Source: Sphingobacteriaceae bacterium (GTDB taxonomy: Bacteria > Bacteroidota > Bacteroidia > B-17B0 > Aurantibacillaceae). From it: a stretch of DNA of 37,086 bases. The notes beneath the pieces are model-generated. The model saw nothing but the letters and a program-made list of their open reading frames with translations. It made no database searches and had not been told where the DNA came from. Positions 25,718 through 32,794 of this stretch are shown in pieces (the first letter of the stretch is position 1; every line of letters starts with the position of its first letter). Made by a program: the position numbers and the translations under genes. The stretch is taken from positions 1 to 37,086 of the forward strand of contig JAHEYG010000025.1 of assembly GCA_023251725.1 (NCBI GenBank), read 5' to 3'.

Positions 25718-25764
25718 GCCACGAATTTCACGAATTAGCACGAATCTGTGTGTATGATTCGTAG
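25718..25764. repeat. Palindromic repeat, copy A (partial)
   Basis: The copy begins GCCACGAATTTCACGAATTA, one base after the GlcD stop. It contains a hairpin ACGAATC (25740-25746), loop TGTGTGTAT, GATTCGT (25756-25762). It shares the GCCACGAATT arm and the CTGTGTGT core (in inverted sense) with the two 82-bp copies at 26033 and 26123, and looks like a copy that has lost its second arm. Confidence 0.65.
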
Positions 25765-25784
25765 TCTTAATTTAAGAGATTGCT

Positions 25785-26009
25785 TTATAGTATTGTAAGA
25801 TCTTTCCCTTCCCAAATTAATTCATTGTAGTTACAAGAAATATGAAATTTAATTCTACCATCTGGTAATTTATCTTGTGTAGTAAATGTAGGAACATTAA
25901 TTGAAATGGTATCTGCTAAAATTTCTTTATCATCCACAACAACACGCCAGAATAGCGTCCCGGTGTTTTCGGTATTGTAACGAATTTTTAATAATTTTTT
26001 TTCGACCAT
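25785..26009 (-). CDS. Small hypothetical protein (74 aa)
   Basis: I do not recognise a named family. The 74 residues are charged and beta-strand-like (LFWRVVVDDKEILADTIS, GRIKFHISCNYNELIWEG). There is no signal peptide, membrane segment, metal-binding cluster or catalytic motif, so it should be a small cytoplasmic protein. The ATG at 26009 and the even residue composition make a real gene plausible, but homologues would be needed for certainty. It is enclosed by repeats: a partial copy after its stop (25718-25764) and two full copies upstream (26033-26204). No promoter box is obvious upstream because of those repeats. Confidence 0.6.
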   Translation of the reverse strand: MVEKKLLKIRYNTENTGTLFWRVVVDDKEILADTISINVPTFTTQDKLPDGRIKFHISCNYNELIWEGKDLTIL

Positions 26010-26032
26010 GAGTAAATGTAATGAAAATTTAG

Positions 26033-26114
26033 GCCACGAATTACACTAATTATCACAAATGACGAATAAAAAATTACAACACACAGATTAGTGAAAATTA
26101 GTGTAATTAGTGGC
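26033..26114. repeat. 82-bp palindromic repeat, copy B
   Basis: The 24-bp left arm (26033-26056, starting GCCACGAATTACACTAATTA) is inverted with two mismatches as the right arm (26091-26114, ending AGTGTAATTAGTGGC). A 34-bp centre ends in ACACACAGATTA. It is one unit of a 90-bp direct tandem duplication with copy C; the 8-bp linker is TGAACAAG. Confidence 0.85.
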
Positions 26115-26122
26115 TGAACAAG

Positions 26123-26204
26123 GCCACGAATTTGCACGAATTAGCACAAATATTTAGAATAAACATACACACACAGATTAGTGAAAATTAGTGTAATTAG
26201 TGGC
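26123..26204. repeat. 82-bp palindromic repeat, copy C (overlaps the GNAT stop codon)
   Basis: It has the same length and layout as copy B. The right arm and ACACACAGATTA core are identical, while the left arm and spacer have diverged. The right arm (26181-26204) overlaps the 3' end of the minus-strand GNAT gene: GCCAC-TAA in the arm supplies the last codon (His) and the stop, with part of the serine codon. Confidence 0.85.
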
Positions 26205-26745
26205 TGAATAAAGCCATTTGAACGTTATTGGTGTATTTTCCATCCGGTTGTTTTACCGCTTTTATATTAATACCTTCAGTTACAAATTCTAATTTTTTGT
26301 ACAGATTAATTGCTTTGGAATTGTGTTCTCCAACATTTAAAATTATTTTTTCAATTTTGGGATTGTGTTTTGCAAATGAAATCAATTGAAGTAAAAGTTC
26401 TTCACCAATTTTTTGCCTGTGAAAGTCGGGATGAATTGCTAAAGCAAATTCGCCGGTATGAGACGCTTTTTTCTTTTTGTGCGTTTCAAAATGAATTATC
26501 CCTACAATTTTAGCATTTGATTCGGCTATCGCTAAAAATCCGGTATCGGAATTATTGAAACTATTAATCCAGTTTTTTTGTTCTTCAATTGTTGGATGAA
26601 ATTCTTCGGGAGTAGTTAAAACAACATCACTAAAAGTTTTTAAAATAAGAGTTGAGTAGGCAATAATAGATTCTGCATCTTCTAAAGTAGCTTTTCTTAT
26701 AATAATTTCATTTCCACCGGGCGAATTGAATTTTTTCAAAATCAT
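26197..26745 (-). CDS. GNAT family N-acetyltransferase
   Basis: This is a 182-residue cytoplasmic acetyl-CoA-dependent acyltransferase. The GNAT acetyl-CoA site is visible as LAIHPDFHRQKIGEELL (the R/Q-x-x-G-x-G/A loop is QKIGEE), preceded by GIIHFETHKKKKASHTGEF and followed by LNVGEHNSKAINLYKKLEF, the usual beta5-helix with its tyrosine. The substrate (protein N-terminus, amino acid or drug) is not predictable. The ATG at 26745 lies 4 bp after the DoxX/MauE gene stop, so it is probably co-transcribed. The final SH-stop is encoded by the arm of a repeat element, suggesting that the original C-terminus was altered. Confidence 0.88.
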   Translation of the reverse strand: MILKKFNSPGGNEIIIRKATLEDAESIIAYSTLILKTFSDVVLTTPEEFHPTIEEQKNWINSFNNSDTGFLAIAESNAKIVGIIHFETHKKKKASHTGEFALAIHPDFHRQKIGEELLLQLISFAKHNPKIEKIILNVGEHNSKAINLYKKLEFVTEGINIKAVKQPDGKYTNNVQMALFSH

Positions 26746-26749
26746 TTTA

Positions 26750-28069
26750 CTACTTCATATATTTATTTTTTACCTCGCTGTACGAAGGAAAATTATTATG
26801 GTGCCAGTTCATGATAACCGTTCCGTATTTCATTAAAATTAATCCGGGGTTACTTCTGATCATGGTTTTTAAAACAATAGCATCCACACTCGCAAAATCG
26901 TACATCGCCTGATGGGCGTGTTTAAATTCGTCAATTTCTTTATTACTTGAGGCTGTAAGCGCCAGAATTTTTTTTCCGTCTTTGGTCGCAAGATTATAAA
27001 AGTCATTCATCTTCGCGTGAAGCGATGCATTGTCATCCGTCTTTTTTAAATCGTAACACACAATTAAAAAACTGTAATCTTTATTATTTAAAACGCTGTC
27101 GGTAATATTTACCCCATCTAAATTACTTATTGTGAAATCGGTAATTTTGGGAGGATCAATGGCATCTTTTATTAAAATATTGGTGGTGGCAAACCATTTC
27201 CAATTCAAAGTATCCTGCCATGGATAATTTTTCATGTTAAATTCTTTTTTCTCGTGCGTTTTTAAATTTTCGTAAATAAATCCCGATTCATATATGGCCG
27301 GCGAATAAGTTGGCCCGGCTTTCATGTTTTCATTAATACTCATTCCAACAGCGTAAGCTCTGAAATCCAATGGCGGTAAATTTCTATAAGCATAAATAGG
27401 AAATGCAATCGCGGCCACGCTAAAAATTACAAACAACGAACTTTGCAAGGCCGGAAAAAATAAATCATTAATGTGTTCTTTGCCCGAAAATAATAAGGTG
27501 ATTAAAATTAACAGCGCAATATCTTTCCAAAAACTTTCCCATGGTTTTAATTTTAAAAAATCGCCAAAACAACCGCAATGCGTTACTTTATTATAGCAAG
27601 CCGAATAAAAAGTTAAGAAGGTAAAAAACACGATCTGCGCAAACAATAACCATAAAGTTAAATTTCTTCTGTAACCAATCAATAACATAAATCCCAACAT
27701 CATTTCACTCACACAAATAATTATGGCAATTGGTAAGGCAATGCTTTTCATCCCTTCGAATAAAGATAAACCGGTGTCGCCATGAAAAACTTCAAAATAT
27801 TCTTCGAGCTTATAAGAAAATCCCAGCGCATCATTGGCTTTAATAAATCCCGAAAAAATAAATAATCCTCCCACTAAAAAACGTGCAATGTGCGTTAACC
27901 ATGGCCAGCGACTAATAATAGGCGAACCATTTATTAATACTAAAAGTATAACCAGAATAATTGATAAAGTGGTTTTGCTAAAGCAAGGCGGACAAATAAA
28001 ATAGAACAAAGCCGCCAAACCAATTGACCATACTGCGCGAAATAATTTTGAGGATAATAATTTTTCCAT
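26750..28069 (-). CDS. DoxX/MauE-type membrane protein with C-terminal thioredoxin-like domain (BT_3928 family)
   Basis: This 439-residue inner-membrane protein has an N-terminal part with several membrane segments (about 10-235). They include GGLFIFSGFIKANDALGFSY and the MauE/DoxX cysteine motif HCGCFGDFLKLKPWESFWKD. A C-terminal soluble domain (about 300-439) resembles a thioredoxin fold but has no CXXC, so it is unlikely to be a plain thiol oxidoreductase. Bacteroidota encode such proteins next to DUF1599, as here; the function is uncharacterised. I place the start at the ATG at 28069 (MEKLLSSKLF). The in-frame ATG 45 bp upstream would put a promoter box inside the coding region and add a non-membrane tail. 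Confidence 0.85.
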   Translation of the reverse strand: MEKLLSSKLFRAVWSIGLAALFYFICPPCFSKTTLSIILVILLVLINGSPIISRWPWLTHIARFLVGGLFIFSGFIKANDALGFSYKLEEYFEVFHGDTGLSLFEGMKSIALPIAIIICVSEMMLGFMLLIGYRRNLTLWLLFAQIVFFTFLTFYSACYNKVTHCGCFGDFLKLKPWESFWKDIALLILITLLFSGKEHINDLFFPALQSSLFVIFSVAAIAFPIYAYRNLPPLDFRAYAVGMSINENMKAGPTYSPAIYESGFIYENLKTHEKKEFNMKNYPWQDTLNWKWFATTNILIKDAIDPPKITDFTISNLDGVNITDSVLNNKDYSFLIVCYDLKKTDDNASLHAKMNDFYNLATKDGKKILALTASSNKEIDEFKHAHQAMYDFASVDAIVLKTMIRSNPGLILMKYGTVIMNWHHNNFPSYSEVKNKYMK

Positions 28070-28095
28070 GGGGATATATTTTATTTGAATATTAT

Positions 28096-28103
28096 CAAAT
28101 ATA
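28096..28103 (-). promoter_or_regulatory. Putative -7 promoter box TATATTTG (minus strand)
   Basis: A TAnnTTTG on the minus strand ends 26 bp before the ATG at 28069. It lies downstream of the alternative ATG at 28114, which supports the shorter DoxX/MauE protein and gives the gene a promoter separate from DUF1599. Confidence 0.5.
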
Positions 28104-28181
28104 AAGCCATACAATCATAAAAAATAAAGGTTTTGGTTTTTTTAACTAACAAATTTGTTAACGAATTGTTATCGTGAGTAT

Positions 28182-28730
28182 TTAAACAGAGGGGGAAAGA
28201 TCGAGTTTTATGAGGGCAAATACGGCGTAATTCATCATGTCCATATAATTAGCATCAACGCCTTCCGAAATTATGGTTTTCCCCATATTATCTTCAATTT
28301 GCTTTACGCGGAAAATTTTCATTAAAATTAAATCTGTTAATGAACTTATCCGCATATCTCGCCAGGCCTCGCCATAATCGTGATTTTTATCTTCCATTAA
28401 TTTTTTGGTGTGATGAACGTGTTTATCAAATAATTTTTCGACTTCATCATAAGGCAAATCAACGCGAGTATCATTGGTTAAATCGAGCTGAATTAAAGAA
28501 ATAATACAATAATTTATGATGCCGATGTATTCGCCTTTAATATCGTCGTCCACTTTTTGTGTGCCTTTTGCTTCGATACTTTTTATACGTTGGGCTTTAA
28601 TAAAAATTTGGTCGGTAAGCGAAGTGGGACGTAAATTGCGCCAGGCAGTGCCATAATCTTTCATCTTTTTTAAAAAGATATCTTTGCATAGCTTTATAGC
28701 CTTATCGTATTGAGCACTTGTGTTTAGCAT
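28182..28730 (-). CDS. DUF1599 domain protein (duplicated domain)
   Basis: This 182-residue soluble protein is built from two copies of a short helical domain. The first holds FLKKMKDYGTAWRNLRPTSL (about 20-40) and the second holds LMEDKNHDYGEAWRDMRISS (about 105-125). Each is followed by LTDQIFIKAQRIKSIE or LTDLILMKIFRVKQIE and then a Y-I/M-N-Y segment. The KDYG-AWR signature is that of DUF1599, a Bacteroidota family of unknown function. The ATG at 28730 (MLNTSAQYD) matches the family start; the longer reading to 28820 would add 30 residues lying inside folP. Its start codon is one base from the folP start on the other strand. Confidence 0.9.
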   Translation of the reverse strand: MLNTSAQYDKAIKLCKDIFLKKMKDYGTAWRNLRPTSLTDQIFIKAQRIKSIEAKGTQKVDDDIKGEYIGIINYCIISLIQLDLTNDTRVDLPYDEVEKLFDKHVHHTKKLMEDKNHDYGEAWRDMRISSLTDLILMKIFRVKQIEDNMGKTIISEGVDANYMDMMNYAVFALIKLDLSPSV

Positions 28731-28731
28731 A

Positions 28732-29589
28732 ATGGAGGATAAAATTACTGAAAATAACTTTAAAAAATACCAAATAAATGGTAAAACGCTGTCGTTCGCA
28801 AAACCGCAGGTGATGGCCATTATTAATTTAACGCCCGATAGTTTTTATGATGGCGGTAAATACAGTGAGGTAAATGATGTTTTAAGAGATGCTGAAGAAA
28901 AAATTAAACATGGAGCAAGCATTATTGATATTGGAGCAGCTTCATCGCGCCCCAACGCCAAAGAAATTTCAAAAGAAGAAGAGTGGAAACGAATTGAGGA
29001 GCCGTTAAAAGAGTTAAGAAAAAATTTTCCTGATATTTTTATTTCGGTGGATACGTTTTGGACTGAGGTGGCAAAAAAATCGGCTGAGTTGGGCGCAGAT
29101 ATAATAAATGATATTTCGGGTGGGAATTTTGATCTGAAAATGTTTGAAACCGTTTCTAAATTAAATTTAATTTATGTGTTGATGCATATTAAAGGCACGC
29201 CGCAAACGATGCAGCAAAACCCGGTGTACGGCGATGTAGTTTACGAAGTAAAAAACGAATTAGAAGAAAAAATTAAAAAACTAAAAAAATTAAATTTCGA
29301 TAAATTAATTATGGATGTTGGTTTTGGTTTTGGGAAAACGAACGAACACAATTATCAACTACTAAAACAATTGTCGCAATTTACTGAATTAGGATTTCCG
29401 ATTCTCGCCGGTATTTCACGCAAAAGTATGATTAACAAAATAATTCATAGCAATCCGGTTACCGCGTTAAATGGAACAACGGTTTTAAACACAATTGCAT
29501 TATTAAACGGCGCTAAAATTTTAAGAGTGCATGATGTTGCGGAGGCCATGCAGGCGATTGAATTGGTGGAGTATTATAATAAGACTTAA
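28732..29589 (+). CDS. folP: Dihydropteroate synthase
   Basis: FolP condenses 6-hydroxymethyl-dihydropterin pyrophosphate with p-aminobenzoate to give dihydropteroate, the sulfonamide-sensitive step of folate synthesis, in the cytoplasm. The 285-residue TIM barrel shows VMAIINLTPDSFYDGGKY, SIIDIGAASSRP, ISVDTFWTEVAKKSAELGAD followed by IINDISGG, and ILAGISRKSMI, all in family order with the pterin-site residues present. I chose the ATG at 28732; a TTG at 28720 would add four residues and overlap DUF1599. It is head to head with DUF1599 with one base between the start codons, so its promoter must lie in DUF1599 coding DNA. Confidence 0.95.
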   Translation: MEDKITENNFKKYQINGKTLSFAKPQVMAIINLTPDSFYDGGKYSEVNDVLRDAEEKIKHGASIIDIGAASSRPNAKEISKEEEWKRIEEPLKELRKNFPDIFISVDTFWTEVAKKSAELGADIINDISGGNFDLKMFETVSKLNLIYVLMHIKGTPQTMQQNPVYGDVVYEVKNELEEKIKKLKKLNFDKLIMDVGFGFGKTNEHNYQLLKQLSQFTELGFPILAGISRKSMINKIIHSNPVTALNGTTVLNTIALLNGAKILRVHDVAEAMQAIELVEYYNKT

Positions 29590-29665
29590 TCGATTACCAT
29601 TAATGAATCGCAGATAACTTATAATCTTTTCGGCAAATGAAACAATTCATCATCAAAAAAACACT

Positions 29666-29747
29666 AAACATATAATAATAAATGAAAAACATTAAGGGGC
29701 AAAGAAAGAAAAAAATAAAACACTTTAACATTTCTTGTTATATGTTT
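29666..29747. repeat. Inverted repeat between convergent folP and Rieske genes
   Basis: AAACATATAA (29666-29675) is exactly inverted as TTATATGTTT (29738-29747), with more partial matches inside. The 194-bp gap is nearly all A and T and lies between converging genes, so a bidirectional terminator is possible. With such AT-rich DNA, chance is a real alternative. Confidence 0.3.
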
Positions 29748-29783
29748 TATGTTAAACATTTTTTAATTTCTTAGAACCAGTAA

Positions 29784-30134
29784 TCAAACCTCCCACCATT
29801 TAGCTTTAATCCCAATAAAAACACCATTCTCTTTAATTTGTATGGGATAAGTGAGAACATTCATAGATAATCCCGAGGTAGTTCTTCCGGTTTTTAAATC
29901 GAAGGGATAACGGTGCATCGGACAAACAATTTCATCCTTCTCAGTGCAAAATCCCTGTGATAAAGAGGCACCGTTGTGCGGACAGCGATCTGCCACTGCA
30001 AACACACCGTTAGTAGAGTGAGCGATGCAAATTTTATTTCCTTTTATCACAAAACTGGTTGCTTTGCCTAACGGAATATTATTGTGAAGCGCTTGCTCGT
30101 TGTCAAATATTTTTATCCAGTGGTGGCTGCTCAT
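29784..30134 (-). CDS. Rieske [2Fe-2S] ferredoxin-like protein
   Basis: This is a 116-residue small soluble Rieske protein, of the type that passes electrons to oxygenases or nitrite reductase-like enzymes. The cluster ligands are complete: CPHNG (Cys-x-His) and, 17 residues on, CPMHRYPFD (Cys-x-x-His). It has no membrane anchor, unlike the bc1-complex Rieske subunit. No oxygenase partner gene is nearby, so its redox partner is unknown. The ATG at 30134 lies inside the rhomboid gene: the two overlap by 32 bp in different frames, which suggests translational coupling in the operon of aminotransferase, lipoprotein, rhomboid and Rieske genes. Confidence 0.92.
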   Translation of the reverse strand: MSSHHWIKIFDNEQALHNNIPLGKATSFVIKGNKICIAHSTNGVFAVADRCPHNGASLSQGFCTEKDEIVCPMHRYPFDLKTGRTTSGLSMNVLTYPIQIKENGVFIGIKAKWWEV

Positions 30135-30840
30135 TATTTGGTTTAGGAATGAAATGGTAAGTTACACTTGGATTTTCTTGCGTTGGATTAATCGGTTCTT
30201 CGCTCTCAATATAAATGGTTTCGTCGTCATCTTCTTCGTTTTCCCAATCATAAGCTTTTCGCTGCGGACCTTCCTTTCTATAATTATAAGCCACCAAAAC
30301 TCCCGCAACAGCGCCAAATAAATGTGCTTCCCACGAAACACCGGGCATTAGCGGAAAAATTCCCCACATTAAACTTCCATATAAAAATAAAACTAAAGTT
30401 GAAACTACCATTAAAGGTTTATGTTTACGAAAAACGCCGCTAAAAAATAAAAAGGTGGCGGCGCCGTAAATTAATCCGCTCGCGCCAATGTGATGAATGT
30501 TTCCTTCGTCGTTATTTCTTCCGCCAATCCATAACCAAATTCCGGCAATAAAATAAATCCACAAAAAAACCGGCCAGGCAATGGGCTTGTAAAAATAAAA
30601 CGTGAGCATTCCTAAAACTAAAATAGGAACGCTGTTAGAGGCCAAATGTTCTAAATTTCCGTGGAGAAAAGGCGAAAAAATAATTCCGCTTAAACCATTT
30701 ACTGTTCTTGCCGAAGTTCCTAAATCAATTAAATTTAAATGGTAATGCTGGTCAATAAAAAAAAGAATCCAGGCGAGAAGCAAAAAACACAATGGAAAGA
30801 AGCTGATTTTAAATAATTGTTTGACTAAAAAATTTTTCAA
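30103..30840 (-). CDS. Rhomboid family intramembrane serine protease
   Basis: This 245-residue integral membrane protease cuts single-span substrates within the membrane. The catalytic dyad is present: Ser121 in HIGASGLIYGAATF and His173 in SWEAHLFGAVAG. The family HGNLEHLASN segment lies at 60-69. About six hydrophobic segments are visible, followed by a charged, acidic, probably cytosolic tail (ENEEDDDETIYIESEEPI) that is not needed for catalysis. The start is a TTG at 30840; there is no ATG before the first membrane segment. It follows the lipoprotein stop by one base. Substrates are unknown, and the adjacent lipoprotein is not an obvious one. Confidence 0.9.
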   Translation of the reverse strand: MKNFLVKQLFKISFFPLCFLLLAWILFFIDQHYHLNLIDLGTSARTVNGLSGIIFSPFLHGNLEHLASNSVPILVLGMLTFYFYKPIAWPVFLWIYFIAGIWLWIGGRNNDEGNIHHIGASGLIYGAATFLFFSGVFRKHKPLMVVSTLVLFLYGSLMWGIFPLMPGVSWEAHLFGAVAGVLVAYNYRKEGPQRKAYDWENEEDDDETIYIESEEPINPTQENPSVTYHFIPKPNNEQPPLDKNI

Positions 30841-30841
30841 T

Positions 30842-31438
30842 TTATTTTAGGGGAATATAAATTTTAGTTAGCCATTTGGTGGTATCTTTCTCTAACGCAA
30901 TATCGGTTATGTAAAATTCGCGGGCAGCACCGTTTTGAATCAGTTTATTTTCATTTAAATAATTTTTAAGTTTTTCGTAAGCTGTAAATAATTTTTCGTA
31001 AGAGCCGTAATAATTAAACAGCACGGCTCTTATGGGCTCTAAAGTAATAAGCTCCGAACGTTTTGGTTTTCCATTGGGCGTTTTAGCAATGGGTATGACG
31101 CATTCAAATAAAAAATGTTGCGGATCGTTAGTATAATAAAGCGCACCCGGACTCCCGGCCACATCCAATTTTAATTCAGTTAAATCTTCCTGAATATTTG
31201 TATAAGCATTTCCCATTCGTTCAGAAATATTTTGCATGGTAGCGGTATCTCTTATCGAAAGAGTTAATATTTCGGGCACATTTATAATTCCTTGAACACC
31301 TTCGGCATCATTATTTACATCTTCATTTTTAATTGGAGTTGTAGCAACGGAATTTGCAGTAGTATCTTTTTCTGTTCCTGAATTATTGCTACATGAAACA
31401 GCAATACAAACACTTATAATAATTAAAATCTTTCTCAT
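30842..31438 (-). CDS. Lipoprotein with GyrI-like effector-binding domain
   Basis: This 198-residue protein has a lipoprotein signal: MRKILIIISVCIAVSC with the lipobox A-V-S-C and Cys16 as the lipidated residue, so it is anchored in the inner or outer membrane. A low-complexity linker follows. A GyrI/AraC-type effector-binding domain fills about 60-198 (MQNISERMGNAYTNIQEDL, YYTNDPQHFLFECVIPIAK and the final KWLTKIYIPLK). In regulators this fold binds small hydrophobic molecules; as a lipoprotein it may bind ligand at the envelope, which is inference. It lies between the aminotransferase (25 bp gap) and rhomboid (1 bp gap) genes. Confidence 0.8.
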   Translation of the reverse strand: MRKILIIISVCIAVSCSNNSGTEKDTTANSVATTPIKNEDVNNDAEGVQGIINVPEILTLSIRDTATMQNISERMGNAYTNIQEDLTELKLDVAGSPGALYYTNDPQHFLFECVIPIAKTPNGKPKRSELITLEPIRAVLFNYYGSYEKLFTAYEKLKNYLNENKLIQNGAAREFYITDIALEKDTTKWLTKIYIPLK

Positions 31439-31463
31439 ATTGTCATAACAATAAATTAATTAT

Positions 31464-32666
31464 TTAAATCAAAGTCGAACCCGGATATTTATTTAATGCC
31501 TCTTGTAAACAAATCATCGCGCTTTTTAAATCGCTTAAATTTAATACATAAGCAATTCTTACTTCGTGAATGCCTGCGCCGGGCGTAGAATAAAATCCGG
31601 TGGCCGGTGCCAGCATTACAGTTTGATTATTAAAATTAAAATCTTCCAATAACCATTGACAAAATTTATCAGAATTATCAACAGGTAATTTGGCGATGCA
31701 ATAAAATGCTCCGCTTGGTTTCGGACAAAAAACCCCCGGCATTTTATTTAATGCTTCAATTACAAAATCTCTTCTTGCAATGTATTCTGTTTTTACTTCC
31801 TCAAAATAAGAGGGCGGTGTGTCTAAAGCCGCTTCGGCGCCTATTTGTCCGAATGTAGGTGGACTCAATCTTGCCTGTGCAAATTTTAAAGCGGCGCTCA
31901 TTATTTCTTTATTTTTGCTGATGAGTGCTCCAATTCTTGCTCCGCAAGCGCTGTATCTTTTGGAAATGGAATCTAAAAGAATTACATTATTTTCAATTCC
32001 GGTTAAATGCATTACCGAAACATATTCTTTCCCATCGTAACAAAACTCACGATACACTTCATCACTTAAAAAAAACAAATCGTGTTTTTTTACCAAATCG
32101 CGTAAACCTTCTAATTCTGATTTGCTGTATAAATATCCCGTGGGATTTCCGGGATTGCAAATCATGATGCCTTTTGTTTTTGGTGTAATTAATTTTTCAA
32201 ATTCTTCAATGGGGGGTAAAGCAAATCCGCTTTCAATACTGCTGATGATGGGCTTAATAATAACATTTGACGCACACGAAAATCCGTTGTAATTCGCATA
32301 AAATGGTTCGGGAATAATTATTTCATCGCCCGGATTAAAACAACTCATCATGGCAATGGCAATGGCCTCTGAACCTCCTGTTGTAATTATTACTTCGGTA
32401 GAATCAATATTAATATTATAATTTTTATAGTAGCCGCATATTTTTTTGCGATAGCTTTCAATACCGGCACTGTGACTGTACTCAACAATTTTAATATTAG
32501 AATTTTTTACAGCATTTAAAAATGTATCGGGTGTGGCAATATCGGGCTGACCAATATTTAAATGAAAAATTTTCACGCCTCTTTTCTTGGCGGCCTCTGC
32601 AAACGGCACCAATTTACGAATGGGAGAGGCGGGCATTTGCGAAGCTTTATTGGAAATTTTTGGCAT
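31464..32666 (-). CDS. PLP-dependent aminotransferase, class I/II (aspartate aminotransferase-like)
   Basis: This 400-residue cytoplasmic enzyme transfers an amino group through pyridoxal phosphate. The PLP lysine lies in DSISKRYSACGARIG (Lys at about 234). NPGNPTGYLYS, SDEVYREFCYDG and the C-terminal EVRIAYVL, with the carboxylate-binding Arg, are all present. It starts ISNKASQMPASPIRKLVPFA, as in Bacteroidota members usually labelled aspartate or aromatic aminotransferase. The actual amino-acid preference cannot be read from the sequence. The ATG at 32666 is firm. It is the first gene of the minus-strand operon, with the helicase gene divergent. A TACCTTTA about 20 bp upstream is one base off the -7 consensus. 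Confidence 0.93.
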   Translation of the reverse strand: MPKISNKASQMPASPIRKLVPFAEAAKKRGVKIFHLNIGQPDIATPDTFLNAVKNSNIKIVEYSHSAGIESYRKKICGYYKNYNINIDSTEVIITTGGSEAIAIAMMSCFNPGDEIIIPEPFYANYNGFSCASNVIIKPIISSIESGFALPPIEEFEKLITPKTKGIMICNPGNPTGYLYSKSELEGLRDLVKKHDLFFLSDEVYREFCYDGKEYVSVMHLTGIENNVILLDSISKRYSACGARIGALISKNKEIMSAALKFAQARLSPPTFGQIGAEAALDTPPSYFEEVKTEYIARRDFVIEALNKMPGVFCPKPSGAFYCIAKLPVDNSDKFCQWLLEDFNFNNQTVMLAPATGFYSTPGAGIHEVRIAYVLNLSDLKSAMICLQEALNKYPGSTLI

Positions 32667-32772
32667 GGTGTAAATTAAAAAAACAATAAAGGTACAAATT
32701 TTAAATTGAGGTTTTATAGGGATAAATTAATTTTTTGTTGAAATAAAAAACGGATGGGCATCAATAAAAGCG

Positions 32773-32780
32773 TATATTTG
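32773..32780 (+). promoter_or_regulatory. Putative -7 promoter box TATATTTG
   Basis: This is a consensus TAnnTTTG ending 14 bp before the ATG of the helicase gene. A TTTTTTG lies upstream, but about 35 bp away, too far for a normal -33 element. Confidence 0.55.
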
Positions 32781-32794
32781 AAGGTTAATTTTTT

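Noticed and set aside
30100-30321. Plus-strand frames over the rhomboid/Rieske junction
   Set aside because: They mirror coding frames on the minus strand and have no start context or family match.
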